Below, piece by piece: positions 7,583 to 16,424 of a stretch of 49,319 bases of DNA; within the stretch, counting starts at the first letter, position 1; every line of letters begins with the position of its first letter. Made by a program: the position numbers and the translations under genes. The stretch spans positions 1-49,319 of the forward strand of contig DVFI01000151.1 in assembly GCA_018713305.1 (NCBI GenBank), in the 5' to 3' direction. The notes below the pieces were generated by a model, which was not told the origin of the DNA, searched no databases, and was given only the letters and a program-made list of their open reading frames with translations. This stretch comes from Candidatus Avichristensenella intestinipullorum. GTDB lineage: Bacteria; Bacillota; Clostridia; Christensenellales; Aristaeellaceae.

Positions 7583-7611
7583 TTGCCATCGGATGATAAA
7601 CATGGTATACT
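7583..7611 (+). promoter_or_regulatory. Promoter for the surface-glycan operon
   Basis: TTGCCA (7583-7588) and TATACT (7606-7611) lie 17 bases apart, with TGG before the -10. Transcription would start near 7618, about 22 bases before the yhhN-like ATG at 7640. Confidence 0.7.
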
Positions 7612-7639
7612 GTCTGTACTCAAAAGGGAGGGGTTTCGC

Positions 7640-8284
7640 ATGGTGGTCAAGCTCAAGCTCCTGGGCATGGGGCTGGTGCTTCTGGCCGCCGCGGTGCTGG
7701 CCTTCTTGCGCGGCCTGCCGTGGCATTACCTGGCCTGCGCGGCGCTGGGGTTGTCCTGGGTGGGCGACGCGATGCTGGCGCACTATCCGCCCGTGGCAAA
7801 GGGCGTGCCCGATCCGTTCCTGGCGGGCATGGCGTCCTTTTCGCTGGCGCAGGTTGCCTACATTTCCGCCCTGTGGATGAGCCTGGTCGCCATGCCGCAG
7901 CGGCACATGCAGACGCCCGGCACGGTGCTCGGCCTGCACGTTATCGGCGGGGCGCTGCCGGTATATCTGCTGGCGGCGACGCTGTTTTGGGTGCTTTTCC
8001 TGCTGCGCGCGCGGCAGCCGGCGGCGGTCAAGGGCGCGGCGCTGGTCTATGCACTGCTGGTGTCCGCCATGGCCGCGTTCGCCCTGTCGGCGGCGTTTAC
8101 CGGCGTCTGGTTCGTCTGGCAGCTTCCGCTGGGCGGCCTGCTGTTTCTGGTGTCCGACGGGCTGATTGCGGCGCATGTATTTCGCGGCGTCGTCGCGGAC
8201 GAAAGGCGCTATGACGCAATGGTCTGGGCGACCTACGCGCCCGCGCAGCTGCTGATGCTGTGGGGCATCTGGCGCCTATACTAA
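7640..8284 (+). CDS. YhhN-family membrane protein (lysoplasmalogenase-like)
   Basis: This is a 214-residue polytopic protein with about eight hydrophobic segments. It has the YhhN/TMEM86 signatures GLSWVGDAMLAHYP (near 30-43) and GLLFLVSDGLIAAHVF (near the C-terminus), which contain the conserved aspartates. Eukaryotic and some bacterial members hydrolyse the vinyl-ether bond of lysoplasmalogens. That activity is known for the family but not demonstrated here, although anaerobic Clostridia do make plasmalogens. GGGAGGGG lies seven bases before the chosen ATG; an upstream in-frame ATG lies before the promoter. The sugar transferase gene follows after 20 bases. Confidence 0.75.
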   Translation: MVVKLKLLGMGLVLLAAAVLAFLRGLPWHYLACAALGLSWVGDAMLAHYPPVAKGVPDPFLAGMASFSLAQVAYISALWMSLVAMPQRHMQTPGTVLGLHVIGGALPVYLLAATLFWVLFLLRARQPAAVKGAALVYALLVSAMAAFALSAAFTGVWFVWQLPLGGLLFLVSDGLIAAHVFRGVVADERRYDAMVWATYAPAQLLMLWGIWRLY

Positions 8285-8304
8285 CCATACGGGGGGAAAA
8301 GGGG

Positions 8305-8946
8305 ATGTACCGCTTTATCAAGCGCGCGCTGGATATCCTGCTTTCCATGGTGGGGCTGGCAGCGTTGTGTCCGCTGCTGCTGCTCCTGATGCTGCTGATT
8401 CGCCTGGATTCGCCCGGTTCGCCCCTGTTCCGCCAGCAGCGCGTGGGACGGGACGGCAGGCTGTTTGAAATCTACAAGCTGCGCACCATGAACACCAACG
8501 CGCCGCGCGACGTGGCTACGGCGGAGCTGTGCGATGCGGACGCGCACATCACGCGCCTGGGACGCATCCTGCGCAAGACGAGCCTGGACGAGCTGCCGCA
8601 GCTTTTGAACGTGCTCTTCGGCCAGATGAGCCTCATCGGCCCGCGCCCGCTGGTGCCGGGCGAAAAGGGCATTCACGAGGCGCGGATGGCGCTGGGCGCG
8701 TATACGGTGCGGCCCGGCATCACCGGCTGGGCGCAGGTGAACGGGCGGGACTGCCTGGACCCGCAGACAAAGGCCGAGCTGGACGCCTACTACGCGCACC
8801 ACGTCAGCTTCTGGCTGGATATGAAAATCATCGTCTTTTCCTGCATCTGCGTGCTGACGGCGCGCGGCGTCCGCGAAGGCGCGACCGAGTTTGACGAGGA
8901 AATTGACGAGCGAAAGGACCGGGCGCGCGAGAAGAGCGTGTCCTGA
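8305..8946 (+). CDS. Undecaprenyl-phosphate phosphoglycosyl transferase (PglC-type)
   Basis: A 213-residue monotopic bacterial sugar transferase (PF02397). It would move a sugar-1-phosphate from a UDP-sugar to undecaprenyl phosphate, the first step of a lipid-linked glycan. The N-terminal re-entrant helix is visible at about 8-32. It is followed by [10 protein letters not shown], the YKLRTM motif, [12 protein letters not shown] with the catalytic Asp-Glu pair, [11 protein letters not shown] and [13 protein letters not shown]. The short length (no N-terminal four-helix domain) marks the small PglC/WcaJ-core form. The ATG follows a purine-rich GGGGGGAAAAGGGG site. Downstream GT4 and GDP-fucose genes indicate a surface polysaccharide or glycoprotein pathway. 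Confidence 0.9.
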   Translation: MYRFIKRALDILLSMVGLAALCPLLLLLMLLIRLDSPGSPLFRQQRVGRDGRLFEIYKLRTMNTNAPRDVATAELCDADAHITRLGRILRKTSLDELPQLLNVLFGQMSLIGPRPLVPGEKGIHEARMALGAYTVRPGITGWAQVNGRDCLDPQTKAELDAYYAHHVSFWLDMKIIVFSCICVLTARGVREGATEFDEEIDERKDRAREKSVS

Positions 8947-8953
8947 ACATACG

Positions 8954-10153
8954 ATGCGAGCGCTTACCGTCATCAATCAGCAGTATCCGCCCGAGGTGGC
9001 TTCCACGGGCCAGATATTCTGCGCCATTTCCGAATACATGGCCGCGCACGGCTGGGATGTGACCGTGGCGACGGGAACCCCCTATTATCCCGGCATGCAG
9101 AAAAAGGCGCCCCGCCGGGAGGAGATGGGCGGCGTGCATGTGCGCCGGCTGTGGAACACCACCTTTTCCAAGCGGTCCTTCCTGGGCAAGCTGCTCAACC
9201 TGCTGACCTTTGAAATGAGCCTGCTGGTCCATTGCGTCCTGCGGATAGGAAAGGACCAGACCGTCCTGGTCGCCACCGCGCCGCCGATGGCGGTGCTGTG
9301 CACGGCCATCGGCCGCTTTTTCCGGCGGTATCGCGTGGTGATGACCGTGCAGGACCTCTACCCGGACGTATTGGCCGCAAGCGGCATGAGCCGCCCGGAT
9401 TCCCTGTCCTACCGCATGCTCTACGGCCTGATGCGCCGCGCCATGCGGTCCTGCCGGCGCGTGGCGACCATCAGCACCGACATGCAGCGCCATTTGCAGC
9501 AGGACTACGGCCTGGAAGGCGTTGCGCTCATCCCCAACCTTTTCCCGCAGATCATTGTCCCGCGCGACAGCGCCGACTGCAAACAGGGCCGGGGCTGGCA
9601 GGAGAAGCTGGTCGTGCAGTACAGCGGCAACTTCGGCGTCGCCCACGAATATGAGACCCTCCTGGGCGCGGCGCGGCTTTTGCGCCGGGAGCCGGACATC
9701 CTCTTTCAAATCGCCGGCGCCGGGAGCAACTATGACAAATTCCGGGACGCCTGCCGCGCGCAGGGGCTGGAAAACGTGGTGTTCGAGGGATATGCGCCCA
9801 TGAATCGCCTGGAAAGCCATCTGGGCACGGCCGACGTTTCGGTCGTGGTGCTTTCCAAGGCGTTTCGCGACGTGCTGCTGCCCAGCAAGTATTACGGCAT
9901 TCTGGCGTCGGGGCGCGGCGTGCTGCTGATTTCCGGCTGCGTCAGCGATATTACGCGCGATATCCGGCGCGAGGGCGTGGGGCTGTGTTTCGACCATGGA
10001 CAAAGCGAGGAGCTGGCCGGGGCGCTGCGCGCGCTGCGCGACGACCCGGCGCAGGTGAAGGAGATGGGCCGCCGCGCCAGGGCGCTGTATGAGGCGCGCT
10101 ATGGAAGGCAGGCCATCCTGGAGGCATACGACGCGCTGCTGAAACAGGCGTAG
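8954..10153 (+). CDS. Glycosyltransferase family 4 (WcaI-like)
   Basis: A 399-residue GT-B fold transferase. The N-terminal part opens with LTVINQQYPPEVASTGQ, typical of the WcaI/colanic-acid GT4 subgroup with its early proline and glycine loops. The C-terminal nucleotide-sugar part contains VQYSGNFGVAHEYETLL, FEGYAPMNRLESHLGTADV and LPSKYYGILASGRGV. The last is the segment that contacts the sugar nucleotide. It starts seven bases after the phosphoglycosyl transferase stop with a weak ribosome binding site, so coupling is likely. It probably adds the second sugar to the lipid-linked glycan; given the neighbour, fucose is a candidate donor, but that is inference. Confidence 0.88.
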   Translation: MRALTVINQQYPPEVASTGQIFCAISEYMAAHGWDVTVATGTPYYPGMQKKAPRREEMGGVHVRRLWNTTFSKRSFLGKLLNLLTFEMSLLVHCVLRIGKDQTVLVATAPPMAVLCTAIGRFFRRYRVVMTVQDLYPDVLAASGMSRPDSLSYRMLYGLMRRAMRSCRRVATISTDMQRHLQQDYGLEGVALIPNLFPQIIVPRDSADCKQGRGWQEKLVVQYSGNFGVAHEYETLLGAARLLRREPDILFQIAGAGSNYDKFRDACRAQGLENVVFEGYAPMNRLESHLGTADVSVVVLSKAFRDVLLPSKYYGILASGRGVLLISGCVSDITRDIRREGVGLCFDHGQSEELAGALRALRDDPAQVKEMGRRARALYEARYGRQAILEAYDALLKQA

Positions 10154-10226
10154 CATATCGGCCGGCAGGCCGCATCACACGGCCGGGACGGGGCGCAAAG
10201 CCCCATGAAACGGCGGGAGGCAGGGT

Positions 10227-13115
10227 ATGGACGACATTCGTTCGATGTTTCTCCGGCAGAGCCTGTGGGACTGCCAGAGCGTATTCGCCCAGTCGCTGGC
10301 GCACACGGACGCGCCGGCCTGGGATTATCTGGTCATCACCGCGGCCAACGAAACGCAGGCGGCGGCGTACCGCGCGCAGGTAAACGCGCGCCTGTCGGCG
10401 GGGCAGCTGCCGCGCCAGACGCGCTATCTGGTCATCCCGGACCCGGACGGCAGGCGGGTGGGCAGCGGCGGCGCGACGCTCAACGTCATGCGCGAGCTGG
10501 ACCGCGCCGAGGGCGGAACGGGAGCGTTTGCGCAAAAGCGCGTGCTGGTGCTGCACTCCGGCGGAGACGGCCAGCGGGCGCCGCAGTATTCGGCCTGCGG
10601 CAAGCTCTTTTCGCGCGTGCCGCGCGCGCTGCCGGACGGCCGCGCGTCCACGCTGTTCGACGAATTTTGCATTTCCCTCTCCGGCATGCCCAACCGCGTG
10701 GGAAGCGGCATGCTGGTTCTCAGCGGCGACGTGCTGCTGCTGTTTAACGCCCTGCAGATTGACCTGGAAAACCGCGGAGCGGCGTGCCTTTCCTTCAAAG
10801 CGCCCGTGGAGACGGGCAGCCACCATGGCGTGTTTCTCCCCGGAGAAGGCGGCGTCGTGCGGCGCTTCCTGCACAAGCAGCCGGTCGAGACCCTGCGCAG
10901 GCTGGGCGCGGTGAACGAGCAGGGGATGGTGGATATCGATACCGGCGCGGTCTGGCTGGACGAGGAGCGCGTGCGCGCGCTGTACGGCCTTATCCCGGAC
11001 GAGGCGTCCTTTGCCCGCTTTGTCAACGAAGAGGTGCGCCTGAGCTTCTACGGGGACTTCATCTATCCCATGGCGGAGGCTTCCACCCTGGAAGAATATC
11101 TCCGGCAGGCGCCGGAAAACGCCTTCTCGCCCGCGCTGGACGCGTGCCGCCGTGCGATATGGCAGGCGCTGGGCGGCACGACGCTGGCCCTGCTGCGCCT
11201 GGCGCCGGCCGAGTTTATCCACTTTGGGACCACCCGCCAATGGCGCGCGCTGCTGCTGGAGGGCGAGGAGCGCTTCGGCTGCCTGGGCTGGCGGCGCTCG
11301 GTGGTCAGCGCGGGCGCGGGGAAGGAGATTGCGGCTATCAACAGCCTGCTGCAGCCCGGCGCGCAGGTCGGCGAGGGCAGCGCGGTGGAGGACAGCATCG
11401 TGCGCGCGGGCGCGCGCGTGGGACGCGGCTGCGTGGTGTCCAACGCGGACCTGGAGGAGACGCTGCCCGACGGAGCGGTGCTGCATGTGCTGCCCGTGGA
11501 CGGCGGAACGGCCTTCTGCGCGCGGCTGTACGGCGTGGAGGACAACCCGAAGGAAGCAAAATGGTTCGGCAGGCCCATTGATCAGCCGCTGTGGACGGCG
11601 CCGATTCATCCGGTCTGCGCCACGGCGCGCGGGGCGGTGCGCGCGGCGCTGTGCGGCGAACCGGCCGAACGGCGCATGAGCCTGAAGGAGAGCTTCGGCC
11701 GGGCGAGCCTGGAAGACCTGCTGGCCTGGCAGCGGCGCGTGGCCCTGCTGGTACGGCAGCGGCGCGTGCAGGCGGACCTGGAAGCCGGACGCCCCGTGAC
11801 GGAGGTGCTCGCGCTGCTGCACGAGGGCGGAAGCAGGCTGGAAGCCCTCCTGCGCGAGCGGGCGGAAACGGCGCCGTTCCCGCTGAATCATCGGCTGTAC
11901 TATGCCCTGGCACAGGCCCGGCGCGCGCGGGGGGAGGAGGGCGCGGACGCGCTGGAGGACGGATGCTGGCGCGCGGTCAACGACCATCTGCTGGCCGCGG
12001 CGCGCGCGGAAACGGCCGTTTTGCCGCCGGCGCGCATTGTCTGCGACCGGGCCGAGTGCGCGCTGCCCGTGCGCGTCAACTGGGGCGGCGGCTGGTCGGA
12101 TACGCCCCCGTATTGCCTGGAATTTGGCGGCGCGGTGCTCAACGCGGCGGTGCTGCTGGACGGAAGGAATCCCGTGCGCGCCTGGGCGGAGCGGCTGGAG
12201 GAGCCGGTGGTGCGCATTGAAAGCCTGGATTTGGGCGTCCGGCGGGATTATACAAGGCTGGAAGAGCTGGCCACGGGCAATCCGCACGATGCGCATGCGC
12301 TGTGCAAGGCCGCGCTGGCGGTCTGCGGCGTGACCGGCGAGGAAGGGCCGACGACGCTTGCCGAACGCCTCCGGCGCATCGGCGGAGGCATCTGCCTGCG
12401 CACGGCGGTGGAAAACGTGCCCAAGGGCTCGGGACTGGGCACCAGCAGCATCCTGTGCGCGGCAGTGGTTCGGGCGCTGTCGCGGCTGCTGGGCCAGCCG
12501 GAGGACGACGCGCGCGTGGCGTCTCTGGCGCTGTGTATGGAGCAGCTGATGAACACCGGCGGCGGCTGGCAGGACCAGGCGGGCGGACTTTTGCCCGGCA
12601 TCAAACTCATTTCCACCCATCCGGGCACGCCGCAGCGGCTGGCATGGCGCTCCATCGCCGTGCCGGACGCGGCCTTCGCGGCGCTGCAGCGCCGGCACGC
12701 GCTGGTGTTTACCGGGCAGCGGCGCATGGCGCGCAACATCCTGCGGGAAATCATGGGCAAGGCGGTGGCGCGCGACCAGGATACGCTCCGGGTGCTCTCG
12801 GCCATCCAGCGGCTGGCCGTGCTGATGGCCTTTGAGCTGGAAACGGGGGATCTGGACTCGTTCGGCCGCCTGCTGTGGGAGCACTGGGCGCTTTCCAAGC
12901 GGCTGGACCCGGGCTCGTCCAACACCTGCATCGACCACATGATTGCGGTCTGCACGGACCTGATAGACGGCGTGATGATTTGCGGCGCGGGCGGCGGCGG
13001 ATTCCTGAGCATGCTGCTCAAGGACGGCGTCACGCGCGCGGACTTGCGCGACCGCCTGGCCGGCGTGTTCCAGGAAAGCGGCGTGCGCGTGTGGAACGCG
13101 GAATTGGCAAGATAA
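10227..13115 (+). CDS. fkp: Bifunctional L-fucokinase / fucose-1-phosphate guanylyltransferase
   Basis: A 962-residue fusion that would convert free L-fucose to GDP-L-fucose, first by phosphorylation and then by guanylyl transfer. The N-terminal pyrophosphorylase half has the loop DPDGRRVGSGGATLN at 72-86. A left-handed beta-helix-like part follows at about 350-430. The C-terminal GHMP kinase half shows motif 1 RVNWGGGWSDTPP (616-628), motif 2 PKGSGLGTSS (732-741) and motif 3 CGAGGGGF (919-926). The length and domain order match FKP of Bacteroides fragilis (about 950 residues). GGGAGG precedes the ATG. This salvage route lets a bacterium fucosylate its own surface with host or diet fucose, which fits the glycan genes just upstream. 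Confidence 0.9.
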   Translation: MDDIRSMFLRQSLWDCQSVFAQSLAHTDAPAWDYLVITAANETQAAAYRAQVNARLSAGQLPRQTRYLVIPDPDGRRVGSGGATLNVMRELDRAEGGTGAFAQKRVLVLHSGGDGQRAPQYSACGKLFSRVPRALPDGRASTLFDEFCISLSGMPNRVGSGMLVLSGDVLLLFNALQIDLENRGAACLSFKAPVETGSHHGVFLPGEGGVVRRFLHKQPVETLRRLGAVNEQGMVDIDTGAVWLDEERVRALYGLIPDEASFARFVNEEVRLSFYGDFIYPMAEASTLEEYLRQAPENAFSPALDACRRAIWQALGGTTLALLRLAPAEFIHFGTTRQWRALLLEGEERFGCLGWRRSVVSAGAGKEIAAINSLLQPGAQVGEGSAVEDSIVRAGARVGRGCVVSNADLEETLPDGAVLHVLPVDGGTAFCARLYGVEDNPKEAKWFGRPIDQPLWTAPIHPVCATARGAVRAALCGEPAERRMSLKESFGRASLEDLLAWQRRVALLVRQRRVQADLEAGRPVTEVLALLHEGGSRLEALLRERAETAPFPLNHRLYYALAQARRARGEEGADALEDGCWRAVNDHLLAAARAETAVLPPARIVCDRAECALPVRVNWGGGWSDTPPYCLEFGGAVLNAAVLLDGRNPVRAWAERLEEPVVRIESLDLGVRRDYTRLEELATGNPHDAHALCKAALAVCGVTGEEGPTTLAERLRRIGGGICLRTAVENVPKGSGLGTSSILCAAVVRALSRLLGQPEDDARVASLALCMEQLMNTGGGWQDQAGGLLPGIKLISTHPGTPQRLAWRSIAVPDAAFAALQRRHALVFTGQRRMARNILREIMGKAVARDQDTLRVLSAIQRLAVLMAFELETGDLDSFGRLLWEHWALSKRLDPGSSNTCIDHMIAVCTDLIDGVMICGAGGGGFLSMLLKDGVTRADLRDRLAGVFQESGVRVWNAELAR

Positions 13116-13163
13116 AGCCTGGATAAGCTAACGGCATCTTCTCCAAAGGGAGGTGCCGTTTGT

Positions 13164-13715
13164 TTGTACAGCGAGGAGGAGGAGCTGCGCCAGGCGCGCC
13201 GGTCGCGCCGCCTGCTGGCGGTGGGCATTGCGCTGCTGGTGATTGGCGTTGCGCTGCTGTGGCTAGAGGGGCGCGGCGCGCACACTGCCGGCCGGGAATC
13301 CGCGCTGGTCGCGGCGGATTGCAAGCTGCTCCAGCGCATCGAATATGCCCGCTGCGGCCATACGGTGCTCCGCCGGATGGACGCGCCGGCGGGCTGGGCG
13401 GGCATGACGCACGAGGGCGTGCTGCAGGCGCTGTCGGAGCAGGAAGAGGGATGGCGCATGACGCGCTATAGCGCCGACACCATCGAAATGACCTGCGTGC
13501 CGGACCTGTTCTGCCCGCAGCACGCGGTGCTGATGCTCGATGCGGACGGCACGCCGGGCATCTGGCGCAACCGATGGGGCTTTGCCATGGAATGGGAAAA
13601 GGCGGTGGACCTTGCGCCCGCGGACGAAGCGGAGCGCGCGCTGCTGGCCGAGGGCGTGGCCTTTGACAGCCGCGAGGCGCTGGAGGCGTGGATTCGGGCG
13701 CGCTCCGGCGCGTGA
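13164..13715 (+). CDS. Membrane-anchored protein, possibly BofC-like C-terminal domain
   Basis: A 183-residue protein starting at TTG, nine bases after AAAGGGAGGT. It has a charged cytoplasmic N-terminus, one transmembrane segment at about 17-34, and an extracytoplasmic domain. The C-terminal half (DADGTPGIWRNRWGFAM, then LAPADEAERALLAEGVAFDS and a final helix) resembles the layout of BofC C-terminal domains. In those a beta-strand repeat is followed by a gi.v.s..El helix. BofC regulates a sporulation protease in Bacillus, but the similarity here is only architectural. It lies 48 bases after fkp and could be part of that operon. I do not assign a function. Confidence 0.5.
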   Translation: MYSEEEELRQARRSRRLLAVGIALLVIGVALLWLEGRGAHTAGRESALVAADCKLLQRIEYARCGHTVLRRMDAPAGWAGMTHEGVLQALSEQEEGWRMTRYSADTIEMTCVPDLFCPQHAVLMLDADGTPGIWRNRWGFAMEWEKAVDLAPADEAERALLAEGVAFDSREALEAWIRARSGA

Positions 13716-13857
13716 GGGCCCGGGCGAGACGATGCCGCGAAAGAAACGCCCGCCACCCGCACATGTCGCGGGTTCCCGATGAAACAGAAGCGGCGGGGCG
13801 GCAAAGCGGAAGACCCCAAGGGCCGGGCGCGGCTGCGCCTCCGGCCGGGCGCGGGCC
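13716..13857. other. Convergent intergenic spacer with hairpin
   Basis: This spacer separates the plus-strand glycan operon from the minus-strand kinase gene. It holds a GC hairpin, GGCCGG 13821-13826 with CCGGCC 13841-13846 and an inner GCGC pair. It may act as a shared transcription barrier, although no U-tract follows on either strand. Short open frames here (for example from 13779) run on into antisense sequence of the kinase gene and have no convincing start signals. Confidence 0.4.
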
Positions 13858-15633
13858 CTAGTCGCGGGCGCAGCGCAGCGAAAACCAGAACCGCGCGCCG
13901 CCGCCGGGGCGGTTTTCCACGCCGATTTCCTCGCCCAGGCGCACTATCACCTCGTGGGCAATCGCAAGGCCCAGCCCCGTGCCGCCGCTTCTGTGCGCCT
14001 TGTCCGCCTTGTAAAAGCGGTCGAACACATGCGGGAGGTCCTCCGGCGCGATGCCGGGGCCGTTGTCCTCCACGCTGACGATGAATCTCTGCTCCTGGCG
14101 GCTTACGGACAGCACAATGGTGCTGCCCGGGGGGGTGTAGCTGAAGGCGTTGTCCAGCAGAACAACCAATACCTGTTCCATCCGGTCCGGATTGCCCTGC
14201 ACGCGCAGCGGATCGCCGTCGGGCAGGTCCAGGCGCAGGATATGGCCGGTTTTTTCCGCCTTGGCGGCGTAGATGGACGCGGTTTCCCGAATCTGCGGCG
14301 CTGCGGTAAAGAGCATCTTCTGCAGCGCCGCGCCGCCGCTCTGCAGGCGGCTGAGCTCCAGCATATCGTCCACCAGGCGCGACAGGCGCATGGTTTCGCG
14401 CAGGATGATGCCGTAGGTTTCCTGCCGTTTTTCGTCGGTGCGGATAAGTCCGTCCCGGAGCGGCTCTACCAGCGCGCGCACGGCGGTCAGCGGGGTGCGC
14501 AGCTCGTGCGAGACGTTGGCGACGTATTCGCGCCGCGTCTGTTCCAGGTGGTAGGCCTGCGTTTCGTCGCGGAAGACGCCGATGGCGCCCACCGGACCGC
14601 TCTGCCCGCCGGTGGGGATAATGGTCACATGCAGCCGCAGGCGGCCGAGGGCCAGCGGCCTGTCAATCTCGCGGTTCTCCCGAAGCGCGGCGCGAAAATC
14701 CTCCCAGATTTCCGGCGGCAGCGCCGCCTCGCTCTGTCCGTCGCCGGCGCTGAGGAGAATCGTCTGCAGCGAAGGATTGGTCTGCGTGGGACGAAGCTGC
14801 GAATCCACCACGAGGATGCCTTCGCCCAGCGCGTTGACAATGCCCAGCGCGCGGTTCCGCTCCGCCGTCAGCTCCGAAATGGTTCGGCCCAGTTCCGAGG
14901 AAAGATGGTTCAATGCCCGGGCCAGGTCGCCGATTTCTCCTTTCTCGCCGTCGTCCGCGCGCACGGAAAAATCGCCGCCCGCCATGCGCAGCGCCGCGTC
15001 GCGCATCTCCGCCAGCGGACGGCTGATGCGCTTGGAAAAAAGATATGCCAGCGGCAGCATCAGGGCAAAGACCGCCAGGGACGCCAGCCATAACGACGTG
15101 GTCAGCGTGGACATGGCGGAGAGAATTTCCTTGAGCGGCTTGAGCATCAGCACGGCGCCCATCGTCTGTCCGTCCACCTGCACGGGCACGCCCACGATGA
15201 GCATGTCCACGCGGGAATTCCCTCTTTCCATGCGCACGGTCGTATGGCTCACGGAACTGAGCGTTTCGCCGGCGAGCACCTGCGCGGCCAGCGCGCTGAA
15301 GTCCGATATTTCCGAGGCATAGCCCCCGCCGTCGGCGTAGTCGGTGCCCGAGAGGATGTTTCCTTCCGCGTCCAGCAGATAGGCGGCCGCGTCCCACTGG
15401 CGGGAGTCCATGGTCAGGAGCCATTCGTATTCCTGCATGGGCTCTCCGGAAGCGAAGTATTCGGCCGCCAGCTCCGCAAGAAACTGGGTTCGCGGATAGA
15501 GCTCGCGCAGCTTGGCCTCCGCGAAGATGTGCGTGGAAAGCCCGGCATAGAGCGTGGGCATGACGATGGCGAAGAGCACCAGCATCAGGGAAATCAGCGC
15601 GACCATGCGGCGCAGGGAACGGCTTTTTTTCAT
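13858..15633 (-). CDS. Sensor histidine kinase (HAMP-PAS-HisKA, PhoR/WalK type)
   Basis: A 591-residue membrane kinase. Transmembrane helix 1 is at about 11-32, an extracytoplasmic sensor domain at 33-178, and helix 2 at about 180-200. A HAMP linker follows (201-255), then a PAS-like domain (260-358). In the HisKA domain the phospho-accepting histidine is H376 in ANVSHELRTPL. The ATPase domain has the N-box N495 in LLDNAFSYTPPG, G1 DNGPG at 523-527 and G2 GGTGLGLA at 550-557. The architecture resembles PhoR/ResE/WalK. It overlaps the response regulator by four bases (ATGA), so the pair is co-translated. The signal is not known. Confidence 0.92.
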   Translation of the reverse strand: MKKSRSLRRMVALISLMLVLFAIVMPTLYAGLSTHIFAEAKLRELYPRTQFLAELAAEYFASGEPMQEYEWLLTMDSRQWDAAAYLLDAEGNILSGTDYADGGGYASEISDFSALAAQVLAGETLSSVSHTTVRMERGNSRVDMLIVGVPVQVDGQTMGAVLMLKPLKEILSAMSTLTTSLWLASLAVFALMLPLAYLFSKRISRPLAEMRDAALRMAGGDFSVRADDGEKGEIGDLARALNHLSSELGRTISELTAERNRALGIVNALGEGILVVDSQLRPTQTNPSLQTILLSAGDGQSEAALPPEIWEDFRAALRENREIDRPLALGRLRLHVTIIPTGGQSGPVGAIGVFRDETQAYHLEQTRREYVANVSHELRTPLTAVRALVEPLRDGLIRTDEKRQETYGIILRETMRLSRLVDDMLELSRLQSGGAALQKMLFTAAPQIRETASIYAAKAEKTGHILRLDLPDGDPLRVQGNPDRMEQVLVVLLDNAFSYTPPGSTIVLSVSRQEQRFIVSVEDNGPGIAPEDLPHVFDRFYKADKAHRSGGTGLGLAIAHEVIVRLGEEIGVENRPGGGARFWFSLRCARD

Positions 15634-16331
15634 GTTTTGCCGGCCTCAAATTTGTAGCCGACGCCGTAGACCGTGACAATCTCCCAGTCGGCGTTTTCGC
15701 AGGCCAGCTTCTGCCGAAGCCGCTTGATGTGCGTATCCACCGTGCGCGTGTCCCCGAAGTAGTCGTATCCCCATACCTGGGACAAAATGGCGTCGCGCGG
15801 ATAGACGCGGCCCGGGTGGGAGGCCAGCAGGCTCAGCAGCTCCACCTCGCGCGGGGTCATGGCGACGCTTTCGCCGTTGAGGGTGACCATATAGCGCTCG
15901 GGCTGTATCTCCAGCGCGCCGAACCGCAGCGTTACGGGCGCGTCGTCCTCCCGGGGCTGCTGCGTGCGGCGCAGGACCGCCTTGATGCGGGAAATGACCT
16001 CGCGCGGCGAAAAGGGCTTGACGATGTAGTCGTCCGCGCCCAGCTCCAGCCCCACGATGCGGTCGACCTCCTCGCCGCGCGCCGAAAGCATGATGACCGG
16101 AACGCGCGAGGTCTGCCGCAGCTTCGCGCAGACCTCCAGTCCGCCCAGGCGCGGCATCATCAAATCCAGCAGCAGCAGGTCGGGCGGCGTGGCGGCCTCG
16201 GCCAGGCGCAGCGCCTCTTCGCCGTCGAAGGCAGAGGCATGCGCGAACCCCTCGGCATCCAGGTACAGCGAGAGGGACTGATGCACCACGGGGTCGTCGT
16301 CGCATATCAGAATCATGGGCGTGCTATTCAT
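15630..16331 (-). CDS. OmpR/PhoB-family response regulator
   Basis: A 233-residue regulator with a receiver domain (acidic pocket D11/D12, phospho-acceptor D56 in LLLLDLMMP, K105 in IVKPFSP). It also has a C-terminal winged-helix DNA-binding domain containing MTPREVELLSLLASHPGRVYPRDAILSQVWGYDY and DTHIKRLRQKL. It is phosphorylated by the kinase encoded immediately downstream. The promoter lies just upstream with an extended -10. It could control envelope or phosphate genes as in PhoB-like relatives, but no target site was identified in the window. Confidence 0.93.
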   Translation of the reverse strand: MNSTPMILICDDDPVVHQSLSLYLDAEGFAHASAFDGEEALRLAEAATPPDLLLLDLMMPRLGGLEVCAKLRQTSRVPVIMLSARGEEVDRIVGLELGADDYIVKPFSPREVISRIKAVLRRTQQPREDDAPVTLRFGALEIQPERYMVTLNGESVAMTPREVELLSLLASHPGRVYPRDAILSQVWGYDYFGDTRTVDTHIKRLRQKLACENADWEIVTVYGVGYKFEAGKT

Positions 16332-16351
16332 CCGTTTCCCTCCTTGCGGAC

Positions 16352-16357
16352 AGTATA
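16352..16357 (-). promoter_or_regulatory. Extended -10 promoter of the two-component operon
   Basis: On the minus strand TGCTATACT is an extended -10 (TATACT complement at 16352-16357), with no good -35 at normal spacing. A TTCACA lies 20 bases upstream. The leader to the ATG at 16331 would be about 14 bases, with GGAGGG as ribosome binding site. Confidence 0.45.
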
Positions 16358-16424
16358 GCAGAGGATTATGGCGGTGGTGTGAAGCGCCGGAAAACGCTGC
16401 TCGCCGCTCCCCGGGGAAAGGGAA

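Noticed and set aside
9951..12938. A 995-residue minus-strand open frame opposite fkp
   Set aside because: It has low-complexity Arg/Ala/Gln composition and no start signal. The sense strand encodes an unmistakable GHMP kinase fusion.
13779..14078. A 99-residue plus-strand frame starting between the BofC-like gene and the histidine kinase
   Set aside because: Its second half is antisense to the kinase ATPase domain, no ribosome binding site precedes it, and the sequence is basic low complexity.
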